A program made the translations under genes and the position numbers. The notes under the pieces are model-generated. The model worked only from the letters and a program-made list of their open reading frames with translations. It did not search any database and had not been told where the DNA came from. From assembly GCA_036023115.1 (NCBI GenBank), contig JAYKKT010000076.1, positions 1,178,001 through 1,242,000 on the forward strand: DNA of 64,000 nucleotides. Reading direction: 5' to 3'. Positions 55,049-64,000 of this stretch are shown one piece after another. The stretch is from Brasenia schreberi. Its lineage: Eukaryota > Streptophyta > Magnoliopsida > Nymphaeales > Cabombaceae. The first letter of the stretch is position 1; each line of letters starts with the position of its first letter.

Positions 55049-58000
55049 CTACACATGATACTTCTTTAAGTATTGAATATTGATAGGATCTGCTAAATTC
55101 CTACCTTCTACATCGATCAACCAATACGAATTGTTCGTAGTGGTTGCTCGTACAACATAGGGTCCATCCCAGTTGGGGCGCCACTTGCCTAAGGGGTGTG
55201 GGCCACGATGGTGGATGGTTTTCAAGACCAGATCTCCCACTTCAAAGTGGCGAGGTCTCATGTGTTTGCTATAATGTCGGGCTATCCTTTGCCGGTATGC
55301 ACGAGCATGATCCATGGCAAGGAGTCGCCTCTCATCTAGCAAATCTAGTTCGGCCATCCTAGCATGCTGAAGCGTCTCTAGGGGGAGGTCGAGTGCAATG
55401 GATGTATGGAATGAATGCAGTTGGGTATGAATGGGAAGAATGGCGTTTGTGCCATAGACCAATTCGAATGGTGTGGCATTCGTGGGAGTCCGGATGGAAG
55501 TCCTATAAGCCCATAAGGCTTCATCCAGCTTCTCATGCCACCTCCTACCCTTCTCTAAGGTCTTCTCAATGATACCAATGAGAGTCTTGTTTGTGGCTTC
55601 GGCTTGGCCGTTGCCTTGAGGGTAGTAGGGCGAGGAGAAGTGGTGAGTTATGCCATACGTGTTGCACAACTTAACCATCCGCTCGTTCTTGAATGGGGTA
55701 CCATTATCACACACAAGGTCTCGTGGAACCCCAAATCGAGCCAAGATATTCCTCCGGATGAAGGCCACCACATGTTGCCCCATTACATTCGTTAGGGAAA
55801 TGGCTTCCACCCACTTGGAGAAATACTCCGTGGCTGCTAAAATAAAACGATGCCCATTCGAGGCCTTTGGAAATATGGGGCCTACAATGTCAAACGCCCA
55901 CATGGTAAATGGCCAGGGGCTGACCACGGAATGCAATGCTGATGAAGGGATATGAATGGCGTGCCCATGCACTTGACATGGATGACACTTCCTAACATGA
56001 TCGTGACAATCCTTTTTCAGGGTGGACCAAAAATAACCCCCTCTAAGTATTTTCATCGCCATCATGTTGGCATTAACATGACCTCCACATTCTCCATCGT
56101 GGAACTCGTGCATCACTATCCTAGCCTCCTCTAGGTCGATACACCTAAGCAGAATGCCGGTAAAACTCTTTTTGTATAAGACCCCACCCAGAATGGTGTA
56201 TCGGGTCGAAATCTTACGAATGAATGCCCTATCTTTGGATGTGGCATCCTCGGTGAATCCCCCATTTTCTAAAAATTGTTTTATGTCATAGAACCAGGGT
56301 TTTTCAATGGACTCTGGGTTGTTTTGGCAAATATCCAAGTCGTGTGTGGATGGATGGGGCGCATGCCATATCTCCAAAGATCTGGTCCCTGAAATGGGAT
56401 CGACCTTCAGGGCTGAACCCAAGGAAGAGAGGGCATCGGCGATGCCATTGTCCTCTCTTCCCACGTGTGTGAGCTTACACGACTGGAAGGATTGGACCAA
56501 TCGAGTGGCCAACTCGTGATATGGAAGTAGTTTTTCATTACGTACTTGCCAAATTTTTAAAACCTGGTTTATGACAAGGAGCGAATCTCCAAAGACCTCG
56601 ATGCATGATGCCCCTAGAGTTTTCGAAATCCTTAAGCCTTGTATGAGTGCTTCATACTCAGCTATGTTGTTGGAACATTCGAAATCTAAGCGGACTGCTA
56701 TGGGAATCTCGCCCTTTTCAGGGGAGATTAGGATGATCCCGGCACCAGCCCCTCGTTGGTTTCGTGCCCCGTCGAAGTGCATCTTCCACACTTGGTTTTC
56801 AAGAGAATTTGCCAAAATGTGGTTTTGAAAATGGTTTTGCAATATGCCTTCATCAGGCATTTCGACAAGAGTGGGATATGCGTCCTCCAAGGGGAAGTCA
56901 GCCACGTAATCTGCTAGGGCTTGCCCCTTAACGGAGATCTGGTGATGGTATTTTAGATCATACTCCATTAGAAGGAGTTGCCATTTGCCCAATCTACCCG
57001 TGAGAATGGGTTTTTCGAACAAGTGCTTGATTGGATCAAGCTTGGACACTATCCAGATCTCATGATCTAGGAAGTAGTGTCTGAATTTCTGGCAGGCCCA
57101 GACTAGGGCCAAGCACGTCTTCTCCATGGCTTGATAATTTCGTTCATAAGCCAAGAGAGTTTTCGAAATATAGTAGATGGCATACTCCTTATGGGTGTCA
57201 TCCTCGTATTGAGCCAACAGGGCTCCTAAAGCGTTTATATGCACGGAGATGTATAATAAAAGCGGTTTTCCTTGCTTTGGAGGATTCAAAACGGGGGGAT
57301 TAACCAAGTATGCCTTTAGTCTCTCGAAGGAATTTTGGCATTCGTCATCCCATAAGAATTTCGTGCCCTTCCTCAACAGTTTGTTGAAGGGTTCGCATCT
57401 AGTTGCCAGATTCGATATGAATCGGCGCACAAATTGTAATCGACCCTGGAGGCTACGGACTTGGGTGAGATTGGAGGGTGGAGCCATGTCTATGATGGCT
57501 CGACACTTAGAGGGGTCGACTTCTATTCCCCTTTGGCTTACCATAAAGCCTAGAAGCTTTCCTGATTCTACCCCGAACACACATTTTTGAGGGTTTAGCT
57601 TTACTTTGTAAAGCCTAAGCCTTTCGAAGATTTTTTGTAAACATTCGATATGGGTGCATCGGGTTTTGGATTTTGCCAAGAGATCATCTACATACACTTC
57701 TACAAGCTCGTGAATTTGATCATGGAAGATCGTGTTCATGGCTCGTTGGTATGTTGCGCCGGCATTTTTCAAACCAAAGGGCATGACTGTATAGCAGTAC
57801 GTGCCCCATGGGGTTGTGAAGGCGGTCTTACCCTGATCTCGTGGGCTTAGTTTGATTTGATTATAGCCTGAATAGCCATCCATAAATGAAAACATTTCAT
57901 GATTTGCAGTACTATCGACTATCAAATCTATGTTTGGTAAAGGATAATTATCCTTTGGAGTGGCTTTATTCAGGTTTCTGAAATCGATGCATATTCGAAT

Positions 58001-58708
58001 TTTCCCATTGGTTTTTCGAACTACAACGATATTTGACAACCAATCAGAATACGCAATGGGTTTTATAAATCCGGCTTTTAGCAGATCTTCTAAACCCTCT
58101 TTGACTTGCGTGTGTACATTCGGGTGTATTTTCCTAAGCTTCTGCTTTATTGGTTTTACACCTATATCTAAGGGAAGACGATGCTCGACTATGCTGGGAT
58201 CTATGCCCGGCATGTCTTCATACGTCCATGCAAACACATCTAAATAGGTTTGTAGAAATGCAATGAATGCTAACTTTTCAGTTTCATGCAAGCATGCGCC
58301 TATTTTGATGGTTTTGGGATTGGAATCATCCCCTAGGTTCACCTCTACGAAATCTCCTCCTACTGATTGGGAAGGTCTTTCAAAATCGAGAATTCTATGA
58401 AATTCTGGGAGCTCAGAAGTGGGATCTTCCTCAGGGGGATCCACTTCTGGGCTTCGATCATTCTCGTGGACTTTAGACCCGAGGGAACTTGATGCGTGGT
58501 TTTCAAAATAACCTGGTTTTGTACTTGGATTTTCAAGTGATTTCGAAATTTTTGGTCTGGCTATGCAGACGACGTTTCTTTCGAAATTCTTTTCTTTCGC
58601 CAAAGTTAAACCAGGAGCAGCTATGTACAAAATCTTTTTGGTATTTTCCAAATTTTCGATTTTTTTGGGTTTTTGTAAAACAAGAACTTTGGGAACTATA
58701 CAAAGCAC
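55049..58708 (-). CDS. pol: Element I pol polyprotein (RT, RNase H, second RNase H, integrase)
   Basis: An open frame of about 1219 codons. Rough positions: RT 185-405 with CIDFRNLNKAT and VYVDDLLAKS (about 340); Ty3-type RNase H 475-575, where the usual first Asp is replaced (LYISVHINALG); archaeal-type RNase H 640-760 with acidic residues in HFDGA, EYEAL, GDSLL and DNGIADAL; integrase finger ending CHPC (about 905); core Asp in WAFDIVG, Asp in CDNGTPF and Glu in GQAEA, with exactly 35 residues between the last two; GPY module in KWRPNWDGPYVV. A's ATG is out of frame here because of a 1-bp loss in an A run. The first codon shown is GTG, so the true start (or a spliced start) is uncertain. 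It makes and integrates the cDNA. Confidence 0.95.
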   Translation of the reverse strand: MLCIVPKVLVLQKPKKIENLENTKKILYIAAPGLTLAKEKNFERNVVCIARPKISKSLENPSTKPGYFENHASSSLGSKVHENDRSPEVDPPEEDPTSELPEFHRILDFERPSQSVGGDFVEVNLGDDSNPKTIKIGACLHETEKLAFIAFLQTYLDVFAWTYEDMPGIDPSIVEHRLPLDIGVKPIKQKLRKIHPNVHTQVKEGLEDLLKAGFIKPIAYSDWLSNIVVVRKTNGKIRICIDFRNLNKATPKDNYPLPNIDLIVDSTANHEMFSFMDGYSGYNQIKLSPRDQGKTAFTTPWGTYCYTVMPFGLKNAGATYQRAMNTIFHDQIHELVEVYVDDLLAKSKTRCTHIECLQKIFERLRLYKVKLNPQKCVFGVESGKLLGFMVSQRGIEVDPSKCRAIIDMAPPSNLTQVRSLQGRLQFVRRFISNLATRCEPFNKLLRKGTKFLWDDECQNSFERLKAYLVNPPVLNPPKQGKPLLLYISVHINALGALLAQYEDDTHKEYAIYYISKTLLAYERNYQAMEKTCLALVWACQKFRHYFLDHEIWIVSKLDPIKHLFEKPILTGRLGKWQLLLMEYDLKYHHQISVKGQALADYVADFPLEDAYPTLVEMPDEGILQNHFQNHILANSLENQVWKMHFDGARNQRGAGAGIILISPEKGEIPIAVRLDFECSNNIAEYEALIQGLRISKTLGASCIEVFGDSLLVINQVLKIWQVRNEKLLPYHELATRLVQSFQSCKLTHVGREDNGIADALSSLGSALKVDPISGTRSLEIWHAPHPSTHDLDICQNNPESIEKPWFYDIKQFLENGGFTEDATSKDRAFIRKISTRYTILGGVLYKKSFTGILLRCIDLEEARIVMHEFHDGECGGHVNANMMAMKILRGGYFWSTLKKDCHDHVRKCHPCQVHGHAIHIPSSALHSVVSPWPFTMWAFDIVGPIFPKASNGHRFILAATEYFSKWVEAISLTNVMGQHVVAFIRRNILARFGVPRDLVCDNGTPFKNERMVKLCNTYGITHHFSSPYYPQGNGQAEATNKTLIGIIEKTLEKGRRWHEKLDEALWAYRTSIRTPTNATPFELVYGTNAILPIHTQLHSFHTSIALDLPLETLQHARMAELDLLDERRLLAMDHARAYRQRIARHYSKHMRPRHFEVGDLVLKTIHHRGPHPLGKWRPNWDGPYVVRATTTNNSYWLIDVEGRNLADPINIQYLKKYHV

Positions 58709-58847
58709 ACTTTTTCGAGTTTTTGCTTTTCCATTGTTTTTGGTTTTTCTTGTTTTTCGATTTTTTGGATTTTAAGTTTTCAAATGTTTTTGGTATTTTT
58801 AGAAAAAGGGATCTTCCGTCATACCTACAAAGGGAAAACACTATGGG
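58709..58847 (-). other. A-rich spacer between gag-pro stop and pol in element I
   Basis: The sense strand is dominated by AAAA runs. The upstream TAA (58850-58848, after LDLLFRV) is at the same place as in A and G. Homopolymer length differs between copies, so the frame relation to pol is not fixed. Confidence 0.5.
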
Positions 58848-59535
58848 TTAGACTCGGAATAGGAGGTCTAAACCATAGGTCTCTTCTAAGACAGGCTCCG
58901 GGGCACCCTTGACCCAGGTGGTCACAGGGGGTGGCTCCGGCGGTATTCGGGGAGTATAGCCGATCCCATATCGGCTTGGGTTGGCCCTAGGAAGGATGGG
59001 CTCTAGGAGACCCTGGTTTTGTGCCCCTAGACTCTTGTAGGGCGTGTAGCCCATGTTCAATAACATGTTCCACGACCTTTTGTTTTTTGAAAAGATGGGA
59101 TATAAGTCGTGGTCCTGGAACATGCTATCGTCCATATTAGGCTCGTAGGGCCTTTTGTCCAGGGGTTTTGGAAATAGGGAACGCTTGGGTTTTCCTAGGA
59201 GGATTAGAGTCGGGAGGGGGCCTGCTTTGGGCGGCCCCTTCACACATACAACCTTCCTAGGGTTGTTCAACATGAGCCGAGGTGGCTCAACCATAATTTG
59301 CCCCAGGTTAGCCTCATGGGCCTGGGAGCTCGATAAACAAGGGGAGTTTATGATCCCCTGAAGTTGTGGGTGACTCTCACCTAGGATCACTACGACTTGG
59401 TCCCTAAAAGGGATCTTGACACACTTGTGGAAGGTGGATGGCACAGCGCACAAACTGTGTATCCAGGGTCTTCCCAGCAACAGGTTATAATGGGGGTGGA
59501 TGTCCAAGACATGGAACACCCCCGTGTGTTCGATC
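58848..59535 (-). pseudogene. pro: Element I protease C-terminal half and linker, out of frame with gag
   Basis: It encodes FHVLDIHPHYNLLLGRPWIH (protease C-terminal part), AVPSTFHKCVKIPFRDQ, and the PNMDDSMFQDHDLYPIFSK to IPPEPPP linker, ending TAA. It is separated from the gag frame by a single missing C near 59535 (GATCCTCCC against GATCCCTCCC in A and G). In a parent copy it would be continuous with gag. The linker is the same module that B has kept as ORF2. Confidence 0.85.
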
Positions 59536-61717
59536 CTCCCGTTTCCATTGGGAGTTCGATGGATCCTAAAGGCCTAGACGCATTCCCATCGTATCCAGTG
59601 ATAACGATGGGGCTTGGGTTTACTGAAGTCAAGGTGACTCCGATTTTGTACGCCACGTGAAGTGGAAGGATGTTGAGCCCTCCTCCACCATCGACTAGGC
59701 ACCTGTCCAGAGAGTGGTTGTTTAGAACCACCTCGATATGCAGGGCCTGGTTATGGGTTTCGTAGGGTCTATCTACATCATCTTCCGAAAAGGTGATGGG
59801 CGATTTTGCTCCTAACAAAGCCACTTGGGCAGACAAGGACTCCGGACTTATGTTCGAATCAACCTTGGCCCTTTCTAGAATTTTCTCTAAGACAAGTCTA
59901 TGCCTAGGCGAGGTTTTGATAAGCTCTAGGATAGACATGTGAATAGGAATCTTTGAAAGGTGGTTTTCGAAATCATAAGGATTTAGGATGATTTTGTCCT
60001 TATCTGCTTTTGGCAGACCACTAGGGATACATGCTTTTGAGGGGCCAGGCACACTGACCACCTTTTGAGCACCTTGAAGGTGCGGGGGTTGGTAGATCCT
60101 CCCGGATCTAGTGACTTCCCCCACGACCAGCCTAGGGTTCGCGCTAAACTTGGCTCTAAGGATGAGCTGAGGAGAACCTTGGATTTTCGAAACTGGTTTT
60201 GCCGGGGTTTCCACTTTTGATGGTCCCCGAATGACGACTTGGGCGGGCCTCTTGTATAGTACAAGGATGGGCGCACAAGCAGGTCGACCAGGTTCGGGCT
60301 TTCGCGCTAGTTCTTTGGAAATGGTGAGGGTACATACCTCCTTTCCTTTCCCACTGCCACTGGCGTGTTTGGGAAAGGGTTCCTTGAAGATAGCTTGAGG
60401 TGGCTCAGGTTCCACAGTGACCTGGAGCCGGCCCTCCGCTATCAAGTTCTCAATTTTATTTAGAAGAGAGAAGCACCGTTTGGTATCATGGCCTTTGAGC
60501 CGATGATATTTGCAAAATCGGTTTAAATACCCCCCTTTGGACGTGACTCCTTCGGGGATTTCAGGGAGTTCGATCATGCCCTGGGCAAGTAAGAGGTCTA
60601 GGACCTCCGACACAGGTTGCCCCAGCGGAGTGTACTCCCGTTTTTCAATTGGTTTTGAAAAATTGCGTTCTCTCTTATTTTCTATTTTTTCAAAATTTTT
60701 AGAAGTGCCCGCCATGCCTGGATCCACCCGGACATTGGCGATTTTATGGGGCTTTGCCCCTTTGTCCGTTGTGGGCAGCCCATATGCGATGGGCTTTTCC
60801 ACACGTGTTTTGGGAACGGCACTTCCTTTCCATAAGTGGTCGTATGTCCCTTTTCGCAAGTTGGTTTCGAAAAGGGAGGCCTTTTTGATCAACTTATGGA
60901 AAGTTGAAATCTCATGGAGCGAGAGAAGGGTTTTTAACTCGTTTTTGAAATTATCCAGGATGAGCATTACTGCGCATCCTTCGGATATAGGCTCTCGCAC
61001 TTGGCCTAAAAGAGACCTCCATCTTATAATGAAGGCATGCACGTCTTCGTTCATGCCTTGCTTTGTATCCCTTAAGGTATTCAGGGTTGGCGTGACTTCC
61101 ACGTTGTGTGCAAATCTTTGCATGAAGCAGTTCGCTAACTCTTCAAAAGTAGCGAACTGGCTTAAGTCGTAGGAAGCCAGCCATTTGGCAGCTGTGCCTT
61201 TAAGGGATAGGGGGAACCAATACACCCATTTCATCGAGTCCTTTTTCTTCTTATGGGCTCGACGTGAGAAAAGCTGCAAGTGAGACCTAGGGTCTCCCAT
61301 GCCATCATACCGATGGAAGTTCGGTATTTCATCGTCACTGTCTGTTTCGTAATCCATAGGAAGGAAATCAGACAGGGCGTAGCTTCTTTTCTCTTTATTT
61401 TGCCCTTTCAGCAGCTGCTGTAGGGCTTTACGGTCCTTTTGTGTGAAGGACTCGTGGTATTGGTTGCCTTCCATTACGGAGGCTTCTTTTTGCTTGCGAG
61501 GTTTTTCAATTTTCTTTTTAGGCCTTTGTTCACCGTTTGATGAACATGAATCGCCTACTTCAGCCTCTTGGCTGAGAGCATCGATTTTGGCCTCAAATTC
61601 CCTTCTCAAGTCCTCGATTTCATCTAGTTTTATTTTGTTTTTGAAAATCCTCCTAGAGTGAGAACTTGATGCGCATGAGCCTTGGCTCGACACTTCACTT
61701 GGATTGGATTTTGACAT
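59390..61717 (-). CDS. gag-pro: Element I gag with protease N-terminal half
   Basis: It starts at ATG 61717 (MSKSNPSEV), about 120 bp after the PBS. Rough positions: charged coiled-coil-like stretch 30-55, Gag domain 160-255 (YWFPLSLKGTAAKWL, NCFMQRFAHNVEV), zinc-knuckle-like CKYHRLKGHDTKRC about 405-420, protease motif CLVDGGGGLNIL about 670. The protease motif has Gly after the catalytic Asp, where retroviral-type proteases have Ser or Thr. After a 1-bp loss near 59535 the frame runs about 48 unrelated codons to 59390. Gag would form the particle that packages the RNA. Confidence 0.92.
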   Translation of the reverse strand: MSKSNPSEVSSQGSCASSSHSRRIFKNKIKLDEIEDLRREFEAKIDALSQEAEVGDSCSSNGEQRPKKKIEKPRKQKEASVMEGNQYHESFTQKDRKALQQLLKGQNKEKRSYALSDFLPMDYETDSDDEIPNFHRYDGMGDPRSHLQLFSRRAHKKKKDSMKWVYWFPLSLKGTAAKWLASYDLSQFATFEELANCFMQRFAHNVEVTPTLNTLRDTKQGMNEDVHAFIIRWRSLLGQVREPISEGCAVMLILDNFKNELKTLLSLHEISTFHKLIKKASLFETNLRKGTYDHLWKGSAVPKTRVEKPIAYGLPTTDKGAKPHKIANVRVDPGMAGTSKNFEKIENKRERNFSKPIEKREYTPLGQPVSEVLDLLLAQGMIELPEIPEGVTSKGGYLNRFCKYHRLKGHDTKRCFSLLNKIENLIAEGRLQVTVEPEPPQAIFKEPFPKHASGSGKGKEVCTLTISKELARKPEPGRPACAPILVLYKRPAQVVIRGPSKVETPAKPVSKIQGSPQLILRAKFSANPRLVVGEVTRSGRIYQPPHLQGAQKVVSVPGPSKACIPSGLPKADKDKIILNPYDFENHLSKIPIHMSILELIKTSPRHRLVLEKILERAKVDSNISPESLSAQVALLGAKSPITFSEDDVDRPYETHNQALHIEVVLNNHSLDRCLVDGGGGLNILPLHVAYKIGVTLTSVNPSPIVITGYDGNASRPLGSIELPMETGGSNTRGCSMSWTSTPIITCCWEDPGYTVCALCHPPSTSVSRSLLGTKS

Positions 61718-61835
61718 GCTTTTCAAGCTTTTTCAAAATTTCCTAAGTGAAAACAAAGAAAACAAGTTAAAACGACACCTTTATAAAATTTTCGCAAGAC
61801 TCCTACAAGTAAACTCGATTTTTGAAAAGGCTCAC

Positions 61836-61853
61836 GTCCCACCGGGCGTGCCA
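61836..61853 (-). other. Primer-binding site of element I
   Basis: TGGCACGCCCGGTGGGAC in sense, five bases inside the 5' LTR end. Identical to A and B. Confidence 0.82.
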
Positions 61854-62039
61854 ATCTCTGTAGACGCGCGAAAATCCCCGCCTCTTCGCCCCTTTCGTGG
61901 CTTGGAGTGGATCTTATCGTGCGTCTAAGGCCTATGTATACAAACAGGGCGTGCCAGCTAGCTTACTTAAGCTAACGAAGATATTTTTAACACTGACTTC
62001 TAAACGTGGCGACTGTGAGCAAGTGAGCTCTTGTCGTCG

Positions 62040-62075
62040 CAGACCTTCTTGCACCGATGCGCAAGGGTCAGTCTG
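62040..62075 (-). other. 36-nt conserved stem-loop block, LTR I right
   Basis: Identical to the copy at 50874-50909; it lies about 180 nt upstream of the PBS in the sense RNA of the best preserved element. Confidence 0.6.
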
Positions 62076-63796
62076 TACGCTTTTGCAAAAATCGAGTTTT
62101 AGGGAGAAAGTCTACGAAACGATTCGAGGTGTCTATTTCGGGTCTTTAAGATGCGATTGCATGTTTTAGATCACGTGGATTTGCACGTGCCTAAGTCTTT
62201 TCTTTTATCCCTTTTTGGGTCGCCTAGTTTGTGTGTTATGAACACTCCACTACATGGGCGAATTCGAGCGGGGGTTGCTTCGATGCAATATGCGTCCTAC
62301 CTCGTGGTATGGCGTAGATGCAATGCAAACTCACGCTACTCCAAAGGGAAAACCCGAAATGTAAAGACAATGCTGAAGGGAAATAACAGAAGGGAAATAA
62401 CCGAAGGGAAATAACCGAAGGGAAATATGTATATATCTTATGTATATGAGCCCTTACTCGGGTCTTGCCAATAAGAGCGAAGGCTCAATGTGGGTGCGTG
62501 TTTGAATTGAAAGACTTACACACACGACATGAAATTAAACCCAAATATAAATTGCAGTATGGCCTTGACTAAGGTCTTGGGAGTAAGAGCGAAGGCTCAA
62601 TGTGTGTGAGAGTGCTTGAATTGAAGTACTACACACACGACATAAATGAAACCCAAATATAACTGCAATAAGGCCTTTACTAAGGTCTTGGGAGTAAGAG
62701 CGAAGGCTCAATGTGTGTGAAAGTGCTTGAATTGAAAGACTACTCACACGACAATAAATGAAACCCAAATAGTATAGGTCGGCCCTTACTTGGGTCTTTC
62801 AAATAAGAGCGAAAGCTCAATGTGTGTGAGAGTGTTTAAATTGAAAGACAACACACCCAACTTAAACAAAACCCTTCGGAAATGAAATATATACGTATAC
62901 TTATATATTAGGGGCTGATTAGGCCCGTGTGTGTTCAAAATCGTGCACGACTAAGAGAGTGCACGTGTGTGGTTGTGCCAAGCCACGTTATTACAAGCGG
63001 GGGGAGACTATGCTCCGTTATTACAACCCCGTATCAAATTGAATTTCAAGCAAGTGTATGATTAAAGACCGAGTTTAGAAACTTACAAGTAGCTGGTCCG
63101 TAGAGGTCTTGCTTGAGCGTGGCCTTGGCTTTGGGCTGCAAATGGGAGCTCCGCGAAGGTGTGTGACCAAGAGTGCTGGCCGGCTGCAAATGGGGCGCGG
63201 GATGGACGCCTCGAAGGGGAACGGTGGCAAGTGGGCGGCGCCTCCAAGTAGGGAGTTTAGAGTGGCTGACTAAGTGGGTCTTAGGGTCACTAGGTAAGTT
63301 AGGGACTTAGGGAAACTAGGCCTAAAAGGTGAGCTAGTGGGAAGGCCAAAGAGGACGCCTAGGGGGAGGTCGGCCGAATGGGAGATGGTGGCTGAGCAGT
63401 GGCCAGCCACTTGGGTTATCCTAGGTTCGGCTAGGCTTAGGTGGTGGCGGCAAAGAGGCTGAGCTAAGGGAAAGATGGGTGGCTAAGAGTGGAGAGGTGG
63501 TAGAGAGTGGTTTTGAGGGAGTTAGGGGGACTTACCGAATGGGAAGGAGTGGCGGCAAAGGTGGCTGTCGGCTGGTGGAAGATGGGAGAAGGAAAGGGCC
63601 CGGCTGAGTGAGGTGGTGGCGTCCGGCTGGTGGGGCAGTGATGGTGGATGGAAGAGGGAGAGTGGCGGAGCAGGTGGCGGCTGGTGGGGCTGGAGCTGCT
63701 GGGAAGATGGGTGAGAGATGGGAGAGGAAGAGGGCCCGGCTGGGAGTGGAAAGTGGTTCCCACTTTTTTTCAAAACCCGCCCACAATGAGGGGGGG

Positions 63797-63804
63797 TTTA
63801 AATA
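63797..63804 (-). promoter_or_regulatory. Candidate TATA box of element I 5' LTR
   Basis: TTTAAATA on the plus strand (TATTTAAA in sense), about 1.23 kb from the LTR start by comparison with the left copy. A C-rich leader and ATTCG-GTAAGT follow in sense at about 63536-63530. Confidence 0.5.
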
Positions 63805-64000
63805 GGGGATGGGTAGGTCGGTTAGGGCTGGGTTGTGGGTAGTGGTTAGGTGGTTTAGGTAGGGTAGTATGTAGATAAGGTGGGCTGGATGGGATTGGGC
63901 CAGATATTTTAAAACTAGGTGTTTGGGAAAATCGTGGGCTAAGGGTGGTTTAGGGCTAGGTTAGGTGGTTGGGTTTTAGGGTGAGGTTTAGTGAACTAGG

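Larger units (their letters stand above)
50693..64000 (-). mobile_element. Element I: youngest, nearly intact Tat-like LTR retrotransposon (5' LTR runs off window)
   Basis: The 3' LTR is 50693-53867, the interior 53868-61858 and the 5' LTR starts at 61859. It is inserted in H's pol after GTCAT (50688-50692). The matching right TSD lies outside. The two LTRs are colinear at offset 11166 without any indel up to base 64000, and the only difference I noticed is GCGTG against GCGCG near the end. The pol frame is open for about 1219 codons. Gag-protease has one 1-bp loss. This suggests an insertion close to the present. Confidence 0.95.
61859..64000 (-). repeat. Element I 5' LTR (cut by window end)
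   Basis: The first 2142 bp match 50693-52834 base for base as far as I compared, except GCGCG for GCGTG near 61867. The window ends within the U3/TTAGG-like tract, so the far end and its TSD cannot be seen. Confidence 0.95.

Noticed and set aside
1..64000. Host genes, tRNA, rRNA or snoRNA genes between the elements
   Set aside because: All stretches could be assigned to LTRs, coding regions or 3' tails of this retrotransposon group; nothing was left over of more than about 100 bp.

Overview
This window is plant nuclear DNA that consists, as far as I can read it, entirely of LTR retrotransposons of one related group of Ty3/gypsy elements. I see no host gene, rRNA, tRNA or CRISPR array. The group looks like the plant Tat (Tat/Ogre-type) lineage. 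Its pol carries reverse transcriptase with a YVDD box, a degenerate Ty3-type RNase H, a second (archaeal-type) RNase H, and an integrase with an HHCC finger, a D-D(35)E core and a GPY module. The LTRs are very long, about 2.9-3.3 kb, start TGTAAACACC and end GTCTACA in the sense direction, and are followed by a shared primer-binding site TGGCACGCCCGGTGGGAC. The species cannot be named from this sequence.

Layout, left half (1-32.5 kb). An old element C (minus strand) supplies the LTR at 1-2476 and broken pol pieces at 3640-3797 and 31490-32530. Element B (3798-31484, TSD GCCAC) is inserted in C's pol. It is non-autonomous, with a 4 kb interior that holds two gag-derived ORFs and only relics of pol. 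Element A (4296-18904, TSD TGTGT) is inserted in B's left LTR. It is full length, but its genes carry stops and small deletions. An antisense solo LTR (S1, 26973-30153, TSD GTAGG) sits in B's right LTR. LTR divergence that I counted by eye (B about 0.9%, A about 0.6%) agrees with the nesting order C, then B, then A.

Layout, right half (32.5-64 kb). Here the fragments are shuffled: LTR piece D (32531-34356), LTR pieces F1 and F2 on the other strand (34357-35373, 35374-38150), a plus-strand pol remnant E with its 3' LTR (38151-43779), a gag-protease remnant G (43780-46504), and a minus-strand element H (46505-50692). H's pol is interrupted by element I (50693 to beyond the window). I is the youngest and best preserved copy: its two LTRs show one difference in the parts compared over about 2.1 kb, and it has an uninterrupted pol frame of about 1219 codons. 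Three junctions (38150/38151, 43779/43780, 46504/46505) lack TSDs and look like deletions, or possibly assembly joins.

How the parts work together. Gag and protease would form the particle and process the polyprotein, while RT, RNase H and integrase copy and insert the element. The LTRs supply promoter, leader and termini. The most interesting signals are not genes. They are cis-structures kept across diverged subfamilies: a long hairpin that encloses the polypurine tract and the 3' LTR edge (with a compensatory base-pair change), a nearly invariant 36-nt stem-loop block near the primer-binding-site end of every LTR that covers it, a hairpin in the 3' noncoding region, and conserved GTAAGT donor-like sites in a very long leader. 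Element B, with young LTRs around a long-dead pol, looks like a parasite moved in trans that has kept exactly these cis-elements plus two pieces of Gag-Pro.
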